16,393 bases of DNA. Source: Candidatus Portnoyibacteriota bacterium. GTDB taxonomy: Bacteria > Patescibacteriota > Minisyncoccia > Portnoybacterales > GWB1-42-6. The translations under genes were made by a program, and so were the position numbers. Below are positions 5,956-12,041 of this stretch, piece after piece (position 1 is the first letter of the stretch; the number at the start of each line of letters is the position of its first letter). The stretch spans positions 1-16,393 of the forward strand of contig JAQUNU010000015.1 in NCBI GenBank assembly GCA_028717445.1. Reading direction: 5' to 3'. Below the pieces are notes generated by a model. The model was not told where the DNA came from, did not search any database, and saw only the letters and a program-made list of their open reading frames with translations.

Positions 5956-8703
5956 CTAATAAATCTTCGCCACTGTTATTCCCGGATAATAATGAGTTAA
6001 AATTTCCTTGTACGTTTTTCCAAGCTCCGCAAGCCGCCTCGTCCCCGCTCCGGACAAACCGACGCAATGATTTCCGGAAATCCCGCAGGCGCTATAGCTG
6101 TAAGTCGTGCCTTCTGGGTCTTTAACGCCGCCAGCCAAATATTCATAACCGGCCTGACAATATTTTCCGCCCCAAACCGAACAGGCGCTCTTTGAACCGC
6201 TGGTGATCAGTTCAGCCGCACCGGAACTGTAAGCGGTGACAATCGGATTGCCGTTATAAACCGCCATTTCGCCTTGTGTCGCGGTCGCCGCATCCACAAT
6301 ATCCGAGGCGTATGGCTCACGGCCATAGCCCTTATAAAGCTGGTCTGATGTCGTATTGGTGATATGATAGACTTCGTCGCTGCCGTATTTGCCGCCCAGC
6401 TTCCAATAATGATAAGCGTATGTTCGCGCCGCGACGCTCATGGTTTTTAAATATTCTTTGTTCAACCCCTGGTTCGTTTCGGCCACGCCTTTCAGATATT
6501 CCTCCAGCGCCAGTTCGTTTACCACCCAAACTTTTCCGGTTTTTGGAGAAGCAACCAGCTCTAAATTGCCTCTGAATTTATTATAATTCAGCCCAGTTTT
6601 CCAGCTGGCCAAATCCCGATACGAGACAATCTCGAGCACGCCGGATTTGGGCTTTATTTTCGCAAAACCGCTTCTGGAAACCGAATATTGTTCGCCGGCT
6701 TGTTTTGAAGCGATTAAATTCCCGCTTTTATCATAAACATCAAATGGGCCGCTGCCAGTAAAAATAATTTCAGTCTGCGTCGCCGGCGCTTCCCAAATGG
6801 CCACACGAAGAGTCGGCTCTCCGGAAGCCGGTTGACTTGGAACAGCCGGCGGCTGCGACTGGGAAGGAGCTGGCGTTTGTGGAATGGCGCTCGCGACCGA
6901 CGCGAAAAGCTTGCCGAAATCATCCGTATTTATTTTTAAAACCTTAGCCCAAGAAAGCTTTAATTTCTTGAAAGTCGCCGCGTCCGGAATCAGTTTGGCC
7001 AATCCGTTTTCAACCCGATAAACATTATAATCGCCTTTTTTCTGCACCAGCGTGCCGTCGGGATACTGAACCTGTCCGGTGTCTGCGTATTTTGAGATCT
7101 CTCCGATCGGAATGATCATAACTTTTTTCCAGTCATTTCCCATATTTTCAAACTGCTCGGCTGAAATAAATGATTTTTTTTGGCTATCGGTCAAGAGCCA
7201 AACCGCGCTCTCGCCTTCAGCTCTGGCGAGCGTGCCATTTTTATAGCCGACAAACTGGCCCAAGGGATAGATGGCTAATTCGCTGTCGGCAACCTGAATA
7301 ACTTTTTTCCATTGATACCCCTGCTGGATAAAAGATTGGCCGGAAATAAATTCCCGTTTTTCTCCTTTTTCAATAAGATAGACAGCTGGAGAAGAACCGC
7401 GAGCCAACGTCCCCGCGGGATAGCTCATCGGAGCGCCTTCCAGAATTCCGGCTACAAAATCCGCCGTTTTTTTCACGACCGAGCTCCATTTATATTTCAA
7501 AACTCCAAAAAGCTGACCCGAAGTAATCCAGCGTTTGCGGCCATTTTCAATGTAAAAGACTTTTCCAGCTGGGTCGCTAATCAGCGTTTTATCCGGCCCG
7601 TAAGCGACGGCCAGGCCGCTGGGATAAAAAAGGATATCGCTTTCCGAGACTTTTAAAATCTTGCCCCAATCAAATCCAAGCTTGGTGAATTGCGCGGCGG
7701 TGATATTTAAATGCCTTTTTTTACCATCTTCAATAATATAAATTTGCGGGACCCCTGAAACTTGCAATAAACTGCCGTTTGGAAATTTCAAAAATCGGTT
7801 TTCCGAAAACAGATCAAGCTGTTGTTGTGAAATCGCCGCCAGCTTTTGATAAGCCCCGCCCTGGGCTGTAAAATCGCCGAGGCTTTCAAAAATTTTCCTC
7901 AAGCCTCCGGCCAACTGATAAATTTTACTGCCGGCGCCCTGATAAACCAAACTCTGATAATTTTGCTTATAGACCAAAGCCGATTGTCTTACTTTTTCAA
8001 AATCGAGCATTCCCGGATCCGGATTCCCCGGCTCAACATTCTTATGCCCCAAAACAACTGAACCGGAAAATGCCGAAACAAATCCGCCTTTGTCCGCATT
8101 CCAAATAAGAGAGCTTTTTGAACCAGAAGGATCAAGATTATTGGAGGCCGAAAGCCATCCGACAAGACGGCCCAAACTTTCATAGACCGCGGCGCTGGGT
8201 TGCTGACTGGCATAATTTCCCAAAATGCTTATTCCAATTGATCCGTAATTAAAATTATCCGCCGCCCGATCGTAATAAGTATGGGCGCCGCGAGAACCAT
8301 TGCCGCCAAAACGGCCTTCATAGATCCGACCCTGCTGGTCGATGATATAGTTATAGCCGATATCGCCCCAGCCGCGCGTCACGGCATGATAACGATAGAT
8401 GCTCTGGATGGTGGCAATCGGGTTTTGATTATTATTGCACGAAGCTTCGCTGGCATTGCAACCGGTATCATGAATAATAATATGCTCGATTGTCTGCCAA
8501 TCCGAGGGAAATTGCTGGTTCTGGGGAACCCAGGTCATCAAAGCATTGAGAGACGGACTGTTATCCCAGGTTGAACGCGGCAAAATAACCGGCACCCCCG
8601 AATCTTCATAATAATTTTCCGCCGCGCAAGCCCCAAAAATACCTAAAAATAAAAATCCCTGGGCCGCTAAAAAAAGAAAAAAAATTTGATGCAATTTTTT
8701 CAT
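5956..8703 (-). CDS. Secreted N-acetylmuramoyl-L-alanine amidase / SpoIID-type lytic transglycosylase fusion
   Basis: 915 residues from the ATG at 8703, chosen because it begins a signal peptide (MKK then a hydrophobic run to about residue 24, CAAEN after). The frame stays open to 8793, but that extension crosses the promoter. Domain 1 (about 65-245) is an amidase_2/PGRP domain: zinc ligands His78 (IIIHDTG) and His220 (VVLGHKNV) and Asp229 (NPDPG), with YNY near 117 as the catalytic-site tyrosine. Next come five ~60-residue repeats (about 305-605), a Pro/Ser/Gln linker (about 608-630) and a C-terminal SpoIID domain (about 630-915) with LEEYLKGVAET, SVAARTYAYHY, TSDQLYKGYG, AYSSGA and HCVGLSGAG. 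Known amidases strip stem peptides and SpoIID cleaves the denuded glycan, so one protein may do both steps outside the membrane. The usual GHGVG motif reads NHCVG here. Confidence 0.9.
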   Translation of the reverse strand: MKKLHQIFFLFLAAQGFLFLGIFGACAAENYYEDSGVPVILPRSTWDNSPSLNALMTWVPQNQQFPSDWQTIEHIIIHDTGCNASEASCNNNQNPIATIQSIYRYHAVTRGWGDIGYNYIIDQQGRIYEGRFGGNGSRGAHTYYDRAADNFNYGSIGISILGNYASQQPSAAVYESLGRLVGWLSASNNLDPSGSKSSLIWNADKGGFVSAFSGSVVLGHKNVEPGNPDPGMLDFEKVRQSALVYKQNYQSLVYQGAGSKIYQLAGGLRKIFESLGDFTAQGGAYQKLAAISQQQLDLFSENRFLKFPNGSLLQVSGVPQIYIIEDGKKRHLNITAAQFTKLGFDWGKILKVSESDILFYPSGLAVAYGPDKTLISDPAGKVFYIENGRKRWITSGQLFGVLKYKWSSVVKKTADFVAGILEGAPMSYPAGTLARGSSPAVYLIEKGEKREFISGQSFIQQGYQWKKVIQVADSELAIYPLGQFVGYKNGTLARAEGESAVWLLTDSQKKSFISAEQFENMGNDWKKVMIIPIGEISKYADTGQVQYPDGTLVQKKGDYNVYRVENGLAKLIPDAATFKKLKLSWAKVLKINTDDFGKLFASVASAIPQTPAPSQSQPPAVPSQPASGEPTLRVAIWEAPATQTEIIFTGSGPFDVYDKSGNLIASKQAGEQYSVSRSGFAKIKPKSGVLEIVSYRDLASWKTGLNYNKFRGNLELVASPKTGKVWVVNELALEEYLKGVAETNQGLNKEYLKTMSVAARTYAYHYWKLGGKYGSDEVYHITNTTSDQLYKGYGREPYASDIVDAATATQGEMAVYNGNPIVTAYSSGAAELITSGSKSACSVWGGKYCQAGYEYLAGGVKDPEGTTYSYSACGISGNHCVGLSGAGTRRLAELGKTYKEILTHYYPGITVAKIY
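6904..7791 (-). repeat. Array of five ~60-residue repeats inside the amidase-SpoIID protein
   Basis: Five consecutive divergent copies (starting near residues 305, 370, 431, 490 and 550) follow the pattern GTL-x(n)-VYxIENGxKRxFIS, then a spaced F, GYxWxKVIxV, and YPxG. Examples are VYLIEKGEKREFIS, VFYIENGRKRWITS and VYRVENGLAKLIPD. The copies are too diverged for recent tandem duplication. Similar modules are, as I recall, common in secreted CPR proteins. A wall- or glycan-binding role is inference only. Confidence 0.8.
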
Positions 8704-8716
8704 TTTCGTTGATTTG

Positions 8717-8745
8717 ATTTTAGCATAAAAAAAATAAATTTTAAA
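8717..8745 (-). promoter_or_regulatory. Extended -10 promoter of the amidase-SpoIID gene
   Basis: On the minus strand TGCTAAAAT (8725-8717) is an extended -10 element, with a weak -35 TTTAAA (8745-8740) 17 bases upstream. Predicted transcription start is near 8710, only about 7 nt before the ATG at 8703, so the mRNA may be nearly leaderless. That fits the lack of any Shine-Dalgarno sequence. Confidence 0.55.
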
Positions 8746-8792
8746 GAAGGCGCGAAAATTAAACTCAAGATATCCGGCTAGATTTTCAAACA

Positions 8793-8826
8793 AAAAAACA
8801 GCCCCAATAAAAAGCGGCTGTTTTTT
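8793..8826 (-). terminator. Rho-independent terminator after the 49-residue gene (bidirectional form)
   Basis: AAAAAACAGCC (8793-8803) pairs with GGCTGTTTTTT (8816-8826) around a 12-nt loop. On the minus strand the stem is followed by a T run, ending the transcript of the small gene at 8843-8992 before the amidase-SpoIID promoter. The A and T tracts flank both sides, so it could act in either direction. Confidence 0.85.
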
Positions 8827-8842
8827 GATTTAAACAGAAGTT

Positions 8843-8992
8843 TTAAACGGTCGGAGGAACCGAAGGAGGAATGGAAGGCGGATTCTGGTCTTGGATCTGT
8901 TCGTCCGAGCCCCCGTTTTTCTTCCGGGTAAAAAGCCAGAAAAAGACTCCGACGACGATTACGGCCGCAATGATGTAGTAAACCCAGGTCAT
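8843..8992 (-). CDS. Small single-pass membrane protein, 49 residues
   Basis: The reading frame from ATG 8992 to TAA 8843 encodes a short, typically membrane-like peptide. It starts MTWVYYIIAAVIVVGVFF (TM about 3-21), continues with a positive stop-transfer patch RKK (23-25) and ends in a proline-rich polar tail (NPPSIPPSVPPTV). The positive-inside rule places the tail in the cytoplasm. I do not recognise a family. An overlapping frame starting at TTG 9011 (77 residues) looks unprotein-like and runs through the terminator. The gene stands alone, with its own promoter upstream and terminator downstream. An AGGAG at about 21 nt before the ATG is too far away to be a normal ribosome site. Confidence 0.75.
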   Translation of the reverse strand: MTWVYYIIAAVIVVGVFFWLFTRKKNGGSDEQIQDQNPPSIPPSVPPTV

Positions 8993-9102
8993 TTTTATTT
9001 TTTTTAATCAACGCTCCTGAAAATCAATGCTGACGTTCAGGCGGCAATTGATCAATGAATTATTTTTGCGAAATACCTTAACTTTTATCTCCTATTAATT
9101 TC

Positions 9103-9130
9103 ATTATATCATATTTCTCCGGCCTGGAAA
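9103..9130 (-). promoter_or_regulatory. Extended -10 promoter of the 49-residue membrane protein gene
   Basis: Minus-strand TGATATAAT (9111-9103) is a perfect -10 with a TGn extension. TTTCCA (9130-9125) lies 16 bases upstream as a weak -35. The predicted start near 9097 gives a leader of about 105 nt. That leader can form small hairpins, including CCTGAA facing TTCAGG and an ATCAAT/ATTGAT pair. Confidence 0.65.
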
Positions 9131-9136
9131 CATGAT

Positions 9137-9145
9137 TGTGGATAA
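9137..9145 (-). promoter_or_regulatory. Single consensus DnaA-box sequence
   Basis: TGTGGATAA on the plus strand is TTATCCACA on the minus strand, an exact match to the E. coli DnaA box. It lies just upstream of the -35 region of the 49-residue gene. There is only one copy, so it does not mark an origin. The rest of the 250-bp gap (8993-9242) holds the leader and promoter described above, a TTTCGCGAAA palindrome at 9179-9188, and nothing else I recognise. Confidence 0.35.
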
Positions 9146-9242
9146 ATAGTCAAAAATTATGAAAATTTCTCTTTTGTGTTTCGCGAAAATTCAGCATTTC
9201 AAACTATTCAATTCAATCTTTTTGCGTCTTTTATTCGGGATT

Positions 9243-10574
9243 TTAAGCTTTTGCCGCCGTAAAAAGCATTTCAGTCAGCTTCCAGACATCCCCCGCCCCC
9301 ATAACCAAAATTAAATCGCCCGCCTTGGCATTCTGCTTAATATACCGGGCGGCTTCTTGAAATGAACCCAGAGATTCAACATCTTTGCCTTTTTCTTTGA
9401 TTTTTTGCGCTAATTTTTCCGAACTCACGGCTTTGACTATTTCTTCCTTTTCCCGGCCAGGCACGCTATAGATCGGCAGTAAAACTACTTTATCGGCCTC
9501 GTCAAAAGCGGCGGCAAATTCATCGAATAAATAAAAGATTCGCTGATATTGATGCGGCCGGAAAACGCACCAAAGCTTCGCGTATGGTTTATGGCTGTTG
9601 ATTAGCATCTCGCGCGCGCCCTGCAAAGTCGCTTTGATTTCTGTCGGATGGTGGCCGTAATCGTCAAAAATTTTCGCGCCGTTTAATTCGCCCTTATATT
9701 CAAATCTCCGCCAGGTGCCATTGAATTTATTTAGCGCCCAGACTGAAATCTCGTCGGCAATTCCCAATTCTCTTGCGGTGATTATGGCCGCGGCCGCATT
9801 TAATAGATTATGCCGGCCCGGCACTTTTAAATTCAAATTATCGATTTTTTCTTTTAGGCCGTATTTTTTGGTTTTTACTTTTGGGCTAGCGGCTATTTCA
9901 TTAATATTCTGATCCTCATCATTTTTAACCAAAATTCCGTCTTCGCCGAGGTGGCCGACATATTCGGAAAAAGTTTTTTTAATCTGACCGATATCCCTGT
10001 AAAAATCCAAATGGTCCGCTTCGATATTCGTCAAAACAATGATTTTCGGCCAATAGTTCAAAAAGGCGGCTTTGTATTCGTCGGCTTCAATGACCAGATA
10101 TTTCGATTTCCCGGCCCGAAAATTGCTATCCCCGAATTCCGCCAGCTTCGTGCCGACGATCACGGTCGGATCCAGCCCCGCCTCGACCAAAATCAAAGCA
10201 AGCATGGCCGTGGTCGTGCTTTTGCCGTGAGTGCCGGAAATCGCGATCGTAAAATATTGCTTCGTCAAATCACCCAGCGCCTGCGCGTAGGTCTGGCATT
10301 TTATGTTTTTTGATTTAGCGGCCCGCAATTCCGGATTGTCTTCTTCCGTGGCGGCGGTATAAACAACCCGATCCGCTTCATCCGGAACATTTTCAGCCCG
10401 ATATCCTTCGAAAATCAGCGCGCCTTCTTTTTTCAGAGGATCGGTGATGTCGGGCATATTAATATCACTGCCAGAAACCGCCGCCCCTTGCGCCAGATAA
10501 TATCTGGCCAGCGCGGAAACCCCGATCCCGCCGATGCCGATAAAATGAATGTGTTCTTGTTGACCCTTTAGCAT
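9243..10574 (-). CDS. murC: UDP-N-acetylmuramate--L-alanine ligase
   Basis: 443 residues, slightly shorter than most MurC proteins. The N-terminal Rossmann domain has HFIGIGGIGVSALA (10-23). The ATP-binding central domain has SGTHGKSTTTA (113-123), EADEYKAAF (163-171) and NIEADHLDFY (183-192). The C-terminal domain has GRHNLLNAAAA (253-263), GTWRRFE (286-292), DDYGHHPTE (304-312) and FRPHQYQR (338-345). It adds L-alanine to UDP-MurNAc in the cytoplasm, the first amino acid of the stem peptide. The GIGGIG start and FDDYGHHPTE favour MurC over the recycling ligase Mpl. It is the last gene of the thpR-wecG-murC run. A 45-nt gap containing repeat copy C separates it from wecG. No strong ribosome site is visible before ATG 10574. 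Confidence 0.96.
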   Translation of the reverse strand: MLKGQQEHIHFIGIGGIGVSALARYYLAQGAAVSGSDINMPDITDPLKKEGALIFEGYRAENVPDEADRVVYTAATEEDNPELRAAKSKNIKCQTYAQALGDLTKQYFTIAISGTHGKSTTTAMLALILVEAGLDPTVIVGTKLAEFGDSNFRAGKSKYLVIEADEYKAAFLNYWPKIIVLTNIEADHLDFYRDIGQIKKTFSEYVGHLGEDGILVKNDEDQNINEIAASPKVKTKKYGLKEKIDNLNLKVPGRHNLLNAAAAIITARELGIADEISVWALNKFNGTWRRFEYKGELNGAKIFDDYGHHPTEIKATLQGAREMLINSHKPYAKLWCVFRPHQYQRIFYLFDEFAAAFDEADKVVLLPIYSVPGREKEEIVKAVSSEKLAQKIKEKGKDVESLGSFQEAARYIKQNAKAGDLILVMGAGDVWKLTEMLFTAAKA

Positions 10575-10592
10575 ATTTTTATAAAATTCTTA

Positions 10593-10656
10593 ATTTTCAG
10601 CCGCAAAGCGGTCTTTTAGTTACTTTTCTGATGACAGAAAATTAACAATAAAATTC
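10593..10656. repeat. Short palindromic repeat, copy C, overlapping the end of wecG
   Basis: Contains TTTTCAGCCGCAAAGCGG and then GTTACTTTTCTG (10619-10630), a 4-nt loop and CAGAAAATTAAC (10635-10646). It aligns with the 3' module of copies A and B and with copy D. Unlike A and B it reaches into the coding frame: the last residues of WecG (about NFIVNFLSSEK) and its stop codon lie within the palindrome. Confidence 0.72.
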
Positions 10657-11312
10657 TTGACCGCTAAAAAAGGAAAAACAATCACTGCTCTATAAATCCT
10701 CGACAATCTTTTTGGCTCCAGAATCAATCTCCAAAGCCATTCCAGCCCGATTTTTCTCATGAATTTGGGCGCTCTTTTAATTTTGCCCGATAAAAGATCA
10801 AATGCCCCGCCGACTCCCATAGCGATCCTCACCGAAGGTATTTTGGCCAGATTTTCCGCAATCCAATTTTCCTGTCGTGGCGCGCCCAAAGCGACAAAAA
10901 GAATATTTGGCTGAAGTTTGTTTATCTGCGCCGTCGCGTTTTCCAATTCTTCCGAAAAACCGATCACCGCAGGATAATCTTTGGCTATTTTTTCCGCCAC
11001 ACTCCTGCCGCCGAGCAAAAATATCCGGTTCTCCGCCATGGCCAGAATTTTTGCCATCAAATCCACGCCGTGTATTCTTTTTATTTTTTTGCCGAAAAGC
11101 AAGGAGGCAAAGATTATTCCGATTCCGTCCGCGATGGCCATATCCGCTTTATTCAAAATCTCTCTAAAATCTCTATTTTTTTGAGCCAAAACAAGCATTT
11201 CCGGATTTGGCGTGACAATATAATGCTGAAAGCCGTCACCCAAAAAAATAGGGACTTTTTTCAAGATTTCATCCGTCGAGACATTATCAATTTTTACGTC
11301 CAGGATCCGCAT
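10620..11312 (-). CDS. WecG/TagA/CpsF family glycosyltransferase (GT26)
   Basis: 230 residues from ATG 11312 (MRILDVKIDNVS), where family similarity starts. The frame stays open to 11432, but that extension lies inside thpR. Motifs: IVTPNPEMLVLA (32-43), ADGIGI (61-66, with the catalytic-site Asp62), RIHGVDLM (79-86), FLLGG (98-102), VALGAPRQE (140-148) and GVGGAFDLLSG (166-176), followed by RAP and GLEWLWRL (189-196). Family members add ManNAc or ManNAcA to lipid-linked GlcNAc, for example in teichoic-acid linkage units or enterobacterial common antigen. Here it could start or extend the surface glycopolymer handled by the LCP and ligase genes. It begins 4 nt after the thpR stop, so the two are co-transcribed. 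Its last residues come from repeat copy C. Confidence 0.93.
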   Translation of the reverse strand: MRILDVKIDNVSTDEILKKVPIFLGDGFQHYIVTPNPEMLVLAQKNRDFREILNKADMAIADGIGIIFASLLFGKKIKRIHGVDLMAKILAMAENRIFLLGGRSVAEKIAKDYPAVIGFSEELENATAQINKLQPNILFVALGAPRQENWIAENLAKIPSVRIAMGVGGAFDLLSGKIKRAPKFMRKIGLEWLWRLILEPKRLSRIYRAVIVFPFLAVKNFIVNFLSSEK

Positions 11313-11316
11313 TTTC

Positions 11317-11880
11317 TTATTCCCCAAGCGGACAGCTTTCCAAAATCGCATATTCGGCGCCGCTCCGCTTGAGATCGCTCTGCATAACCTCGATGCTGGC
11401 GGCATTAAGCCCAAATTTAAAATTCTCTTCAATATTGGGCCTCTCGACTAATTTATGCCACTCTTCCATATTTATTCTGGCCAAACTAATGTGCGGCGAA
11501 AAAGGCCGCCTCTCCGCGCTGTAGCCGCCGGCATTTTCTGAAGCGCTCAAAGCTGTCTCAAGATCGCTTCTTAAATCCGCCAGTTCCTCGCTGATTTTTC
11601 CTTTCAGCCAAATCATTCTGGGAGGTTTATCGGGAGGGCCGTAAAGAACGCGCTCAAATTCCAAATAAAAAGGCTCGTGACGCCTGGCAACCTCATTAAT
11701 TATTTTGCAAATATTGTATAATTCATCGTCAGTGACATAACCAATAAAAACCAACGTTAAATGCAGACTGTCTTTTTTCGTCCAACGCACCGGCAAATGA
11801 TTCCATTTTTCTTTGAATTCAAGAAGTCGGTTTTTTATTTTTTCACTCAGATTAATGGCAATAAAAACTCTTTTTTTCAT
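11317..11880 (-). CDS. thpR: RNA 2',3'-cyclic phosphodiesterase (2H/LigT family)
   Basis: 187 residues. Two HxT/S motifs define the 2H phosphoesterase active site: HLTLVFIG (40-47) and HISLAR (130-135, Ser in place of Thr). The N-terminal KRVFIAINLS and the RRPFSPHISLARI context are typical of ThpR. The family opens 2',3'-cyclic phosphates at RNA ends and was first described as a tRNA 2'-5' ligase. It is the first gene of the minus-strand group with wecG and murC. Its leader carries an 18-bp hairpin (copy D). The purine-rich AAGAAAAGAAA before ATG 11880 is the only ribosome-site candidate. Confidence 0.92.
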   Translation of the reverse strand: MKKRVFIAINLSEKIKNRLLEFKEKWNHLPVRWTKKDSLHLTLVFIGYVTDDELYNICKIINEVARRHEPFYLEFERVLYGPPDKPPRMIWLKGKISEELADLRSDLETALSASENAGGYSAERRPFSPHISLARINMEEWHKLVERPNIEENFKFGLNAASIEVMQSDLKRSGAEYAILESCPLGE

Positions 11881-11901
11881 ATTTATTTCTTTTCTTAAAT
11901 C

Positions 11902-11985
11902 TTGCGTCTGAAAATTTTTTTCGAAAAATTTTCAGACGCAAAGCAGTTTTCTGGTTGCTTTTTGACCGTAAAAAATTAACCAGAA
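11902..11985. repeat. Repeat copy D: perfect 18-bp hairpin followed by short palindrome
   Basis: TTGCGTCTGAAAATTTTT (11902-11919) and its exact reverse complement (11924-11941) flank a 4-nt loop. Immediately to the right is the short module CTGGTTGCTTTTT (11951-11963) facing AAAAAATTAACCAG (11970-11983). TTTTCAGACGCAAAGC matches the corresponding TTTTCAGCCGCAAAGC of copy C. The element lies between divergent genes, inside the predicted thpR leader; no T run follows the hairpin in either direction. Confidence 0.75.
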
Positions 11986-11990
11986 ATTAT

Positions 11991-12019
11991 TTGAATTTTA
12001 CCACAAAAAATGTTAAGAT
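11991..12019 (+). promoter_or_regulatory. Promoter for the membrane protein-priA unit
   Basis: TTGAAT (11991-11996), a 17-bp spacer and TAAGAT (12014-12019) with an upstream TG (12011-12012) form a sigma-70 promoter with an extended -10. The predicted start near 12026 gives a leader of about 16 nt to ATG 12042, with a weak AAGG (12032-12035) as ribosome site. It overlaps the opposing promoter almost completely. Confidence 0.65.
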
Positions 12020-12023
12020 TCAA
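11995..12023 (-). promoter_or_regulatory. Promoter for the thpR-wecG-murC unit
   Basis: On the minus strand TTGAAT (12023-12018), a 17-bp spacer and TAAAAT (12000-11995) with a TGG extension. The predicted start near 11988 gives a leader of about 108 nt that contains the copy D hairpins. Each promoter's -10 overlaps the other's -35. Confidence 0.62.
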
Positions 12024-12041
12024 ATTAATTTAAGGCATATT

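Noticed and set aside
5750..6067. 105-codon minus-strand frame across the SpoIID gene end and repeat copy B
   Set aside because: It is an alternative-frame artefact spanning the 3' end of a real gene and a non-coding repeat.
8778..9011. 77-codon minus-strand frame with TTG start and nearby AGGAG
   Set aside because: Composition is arginine/serine-rich and unlike a real protein, it crosses the terminator, and the overlapping 49-codon frame encodes a clean membrane segment.
9137..9145. Replication origin, because of a perfect DnaA box
   Set aside because: Only one box, no dnaA or dnaN nearby, and no AT-rich unwinding region with repeats; chance or local regulation is more likely.
11955..12041. 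29-residue N-terminal extension of the YjdF-like protein
   Set aside because: It would translate repeat D and the promoter; ATG 12042 starts the first membrane segment and lies 16 nt from the predicted transcription start.
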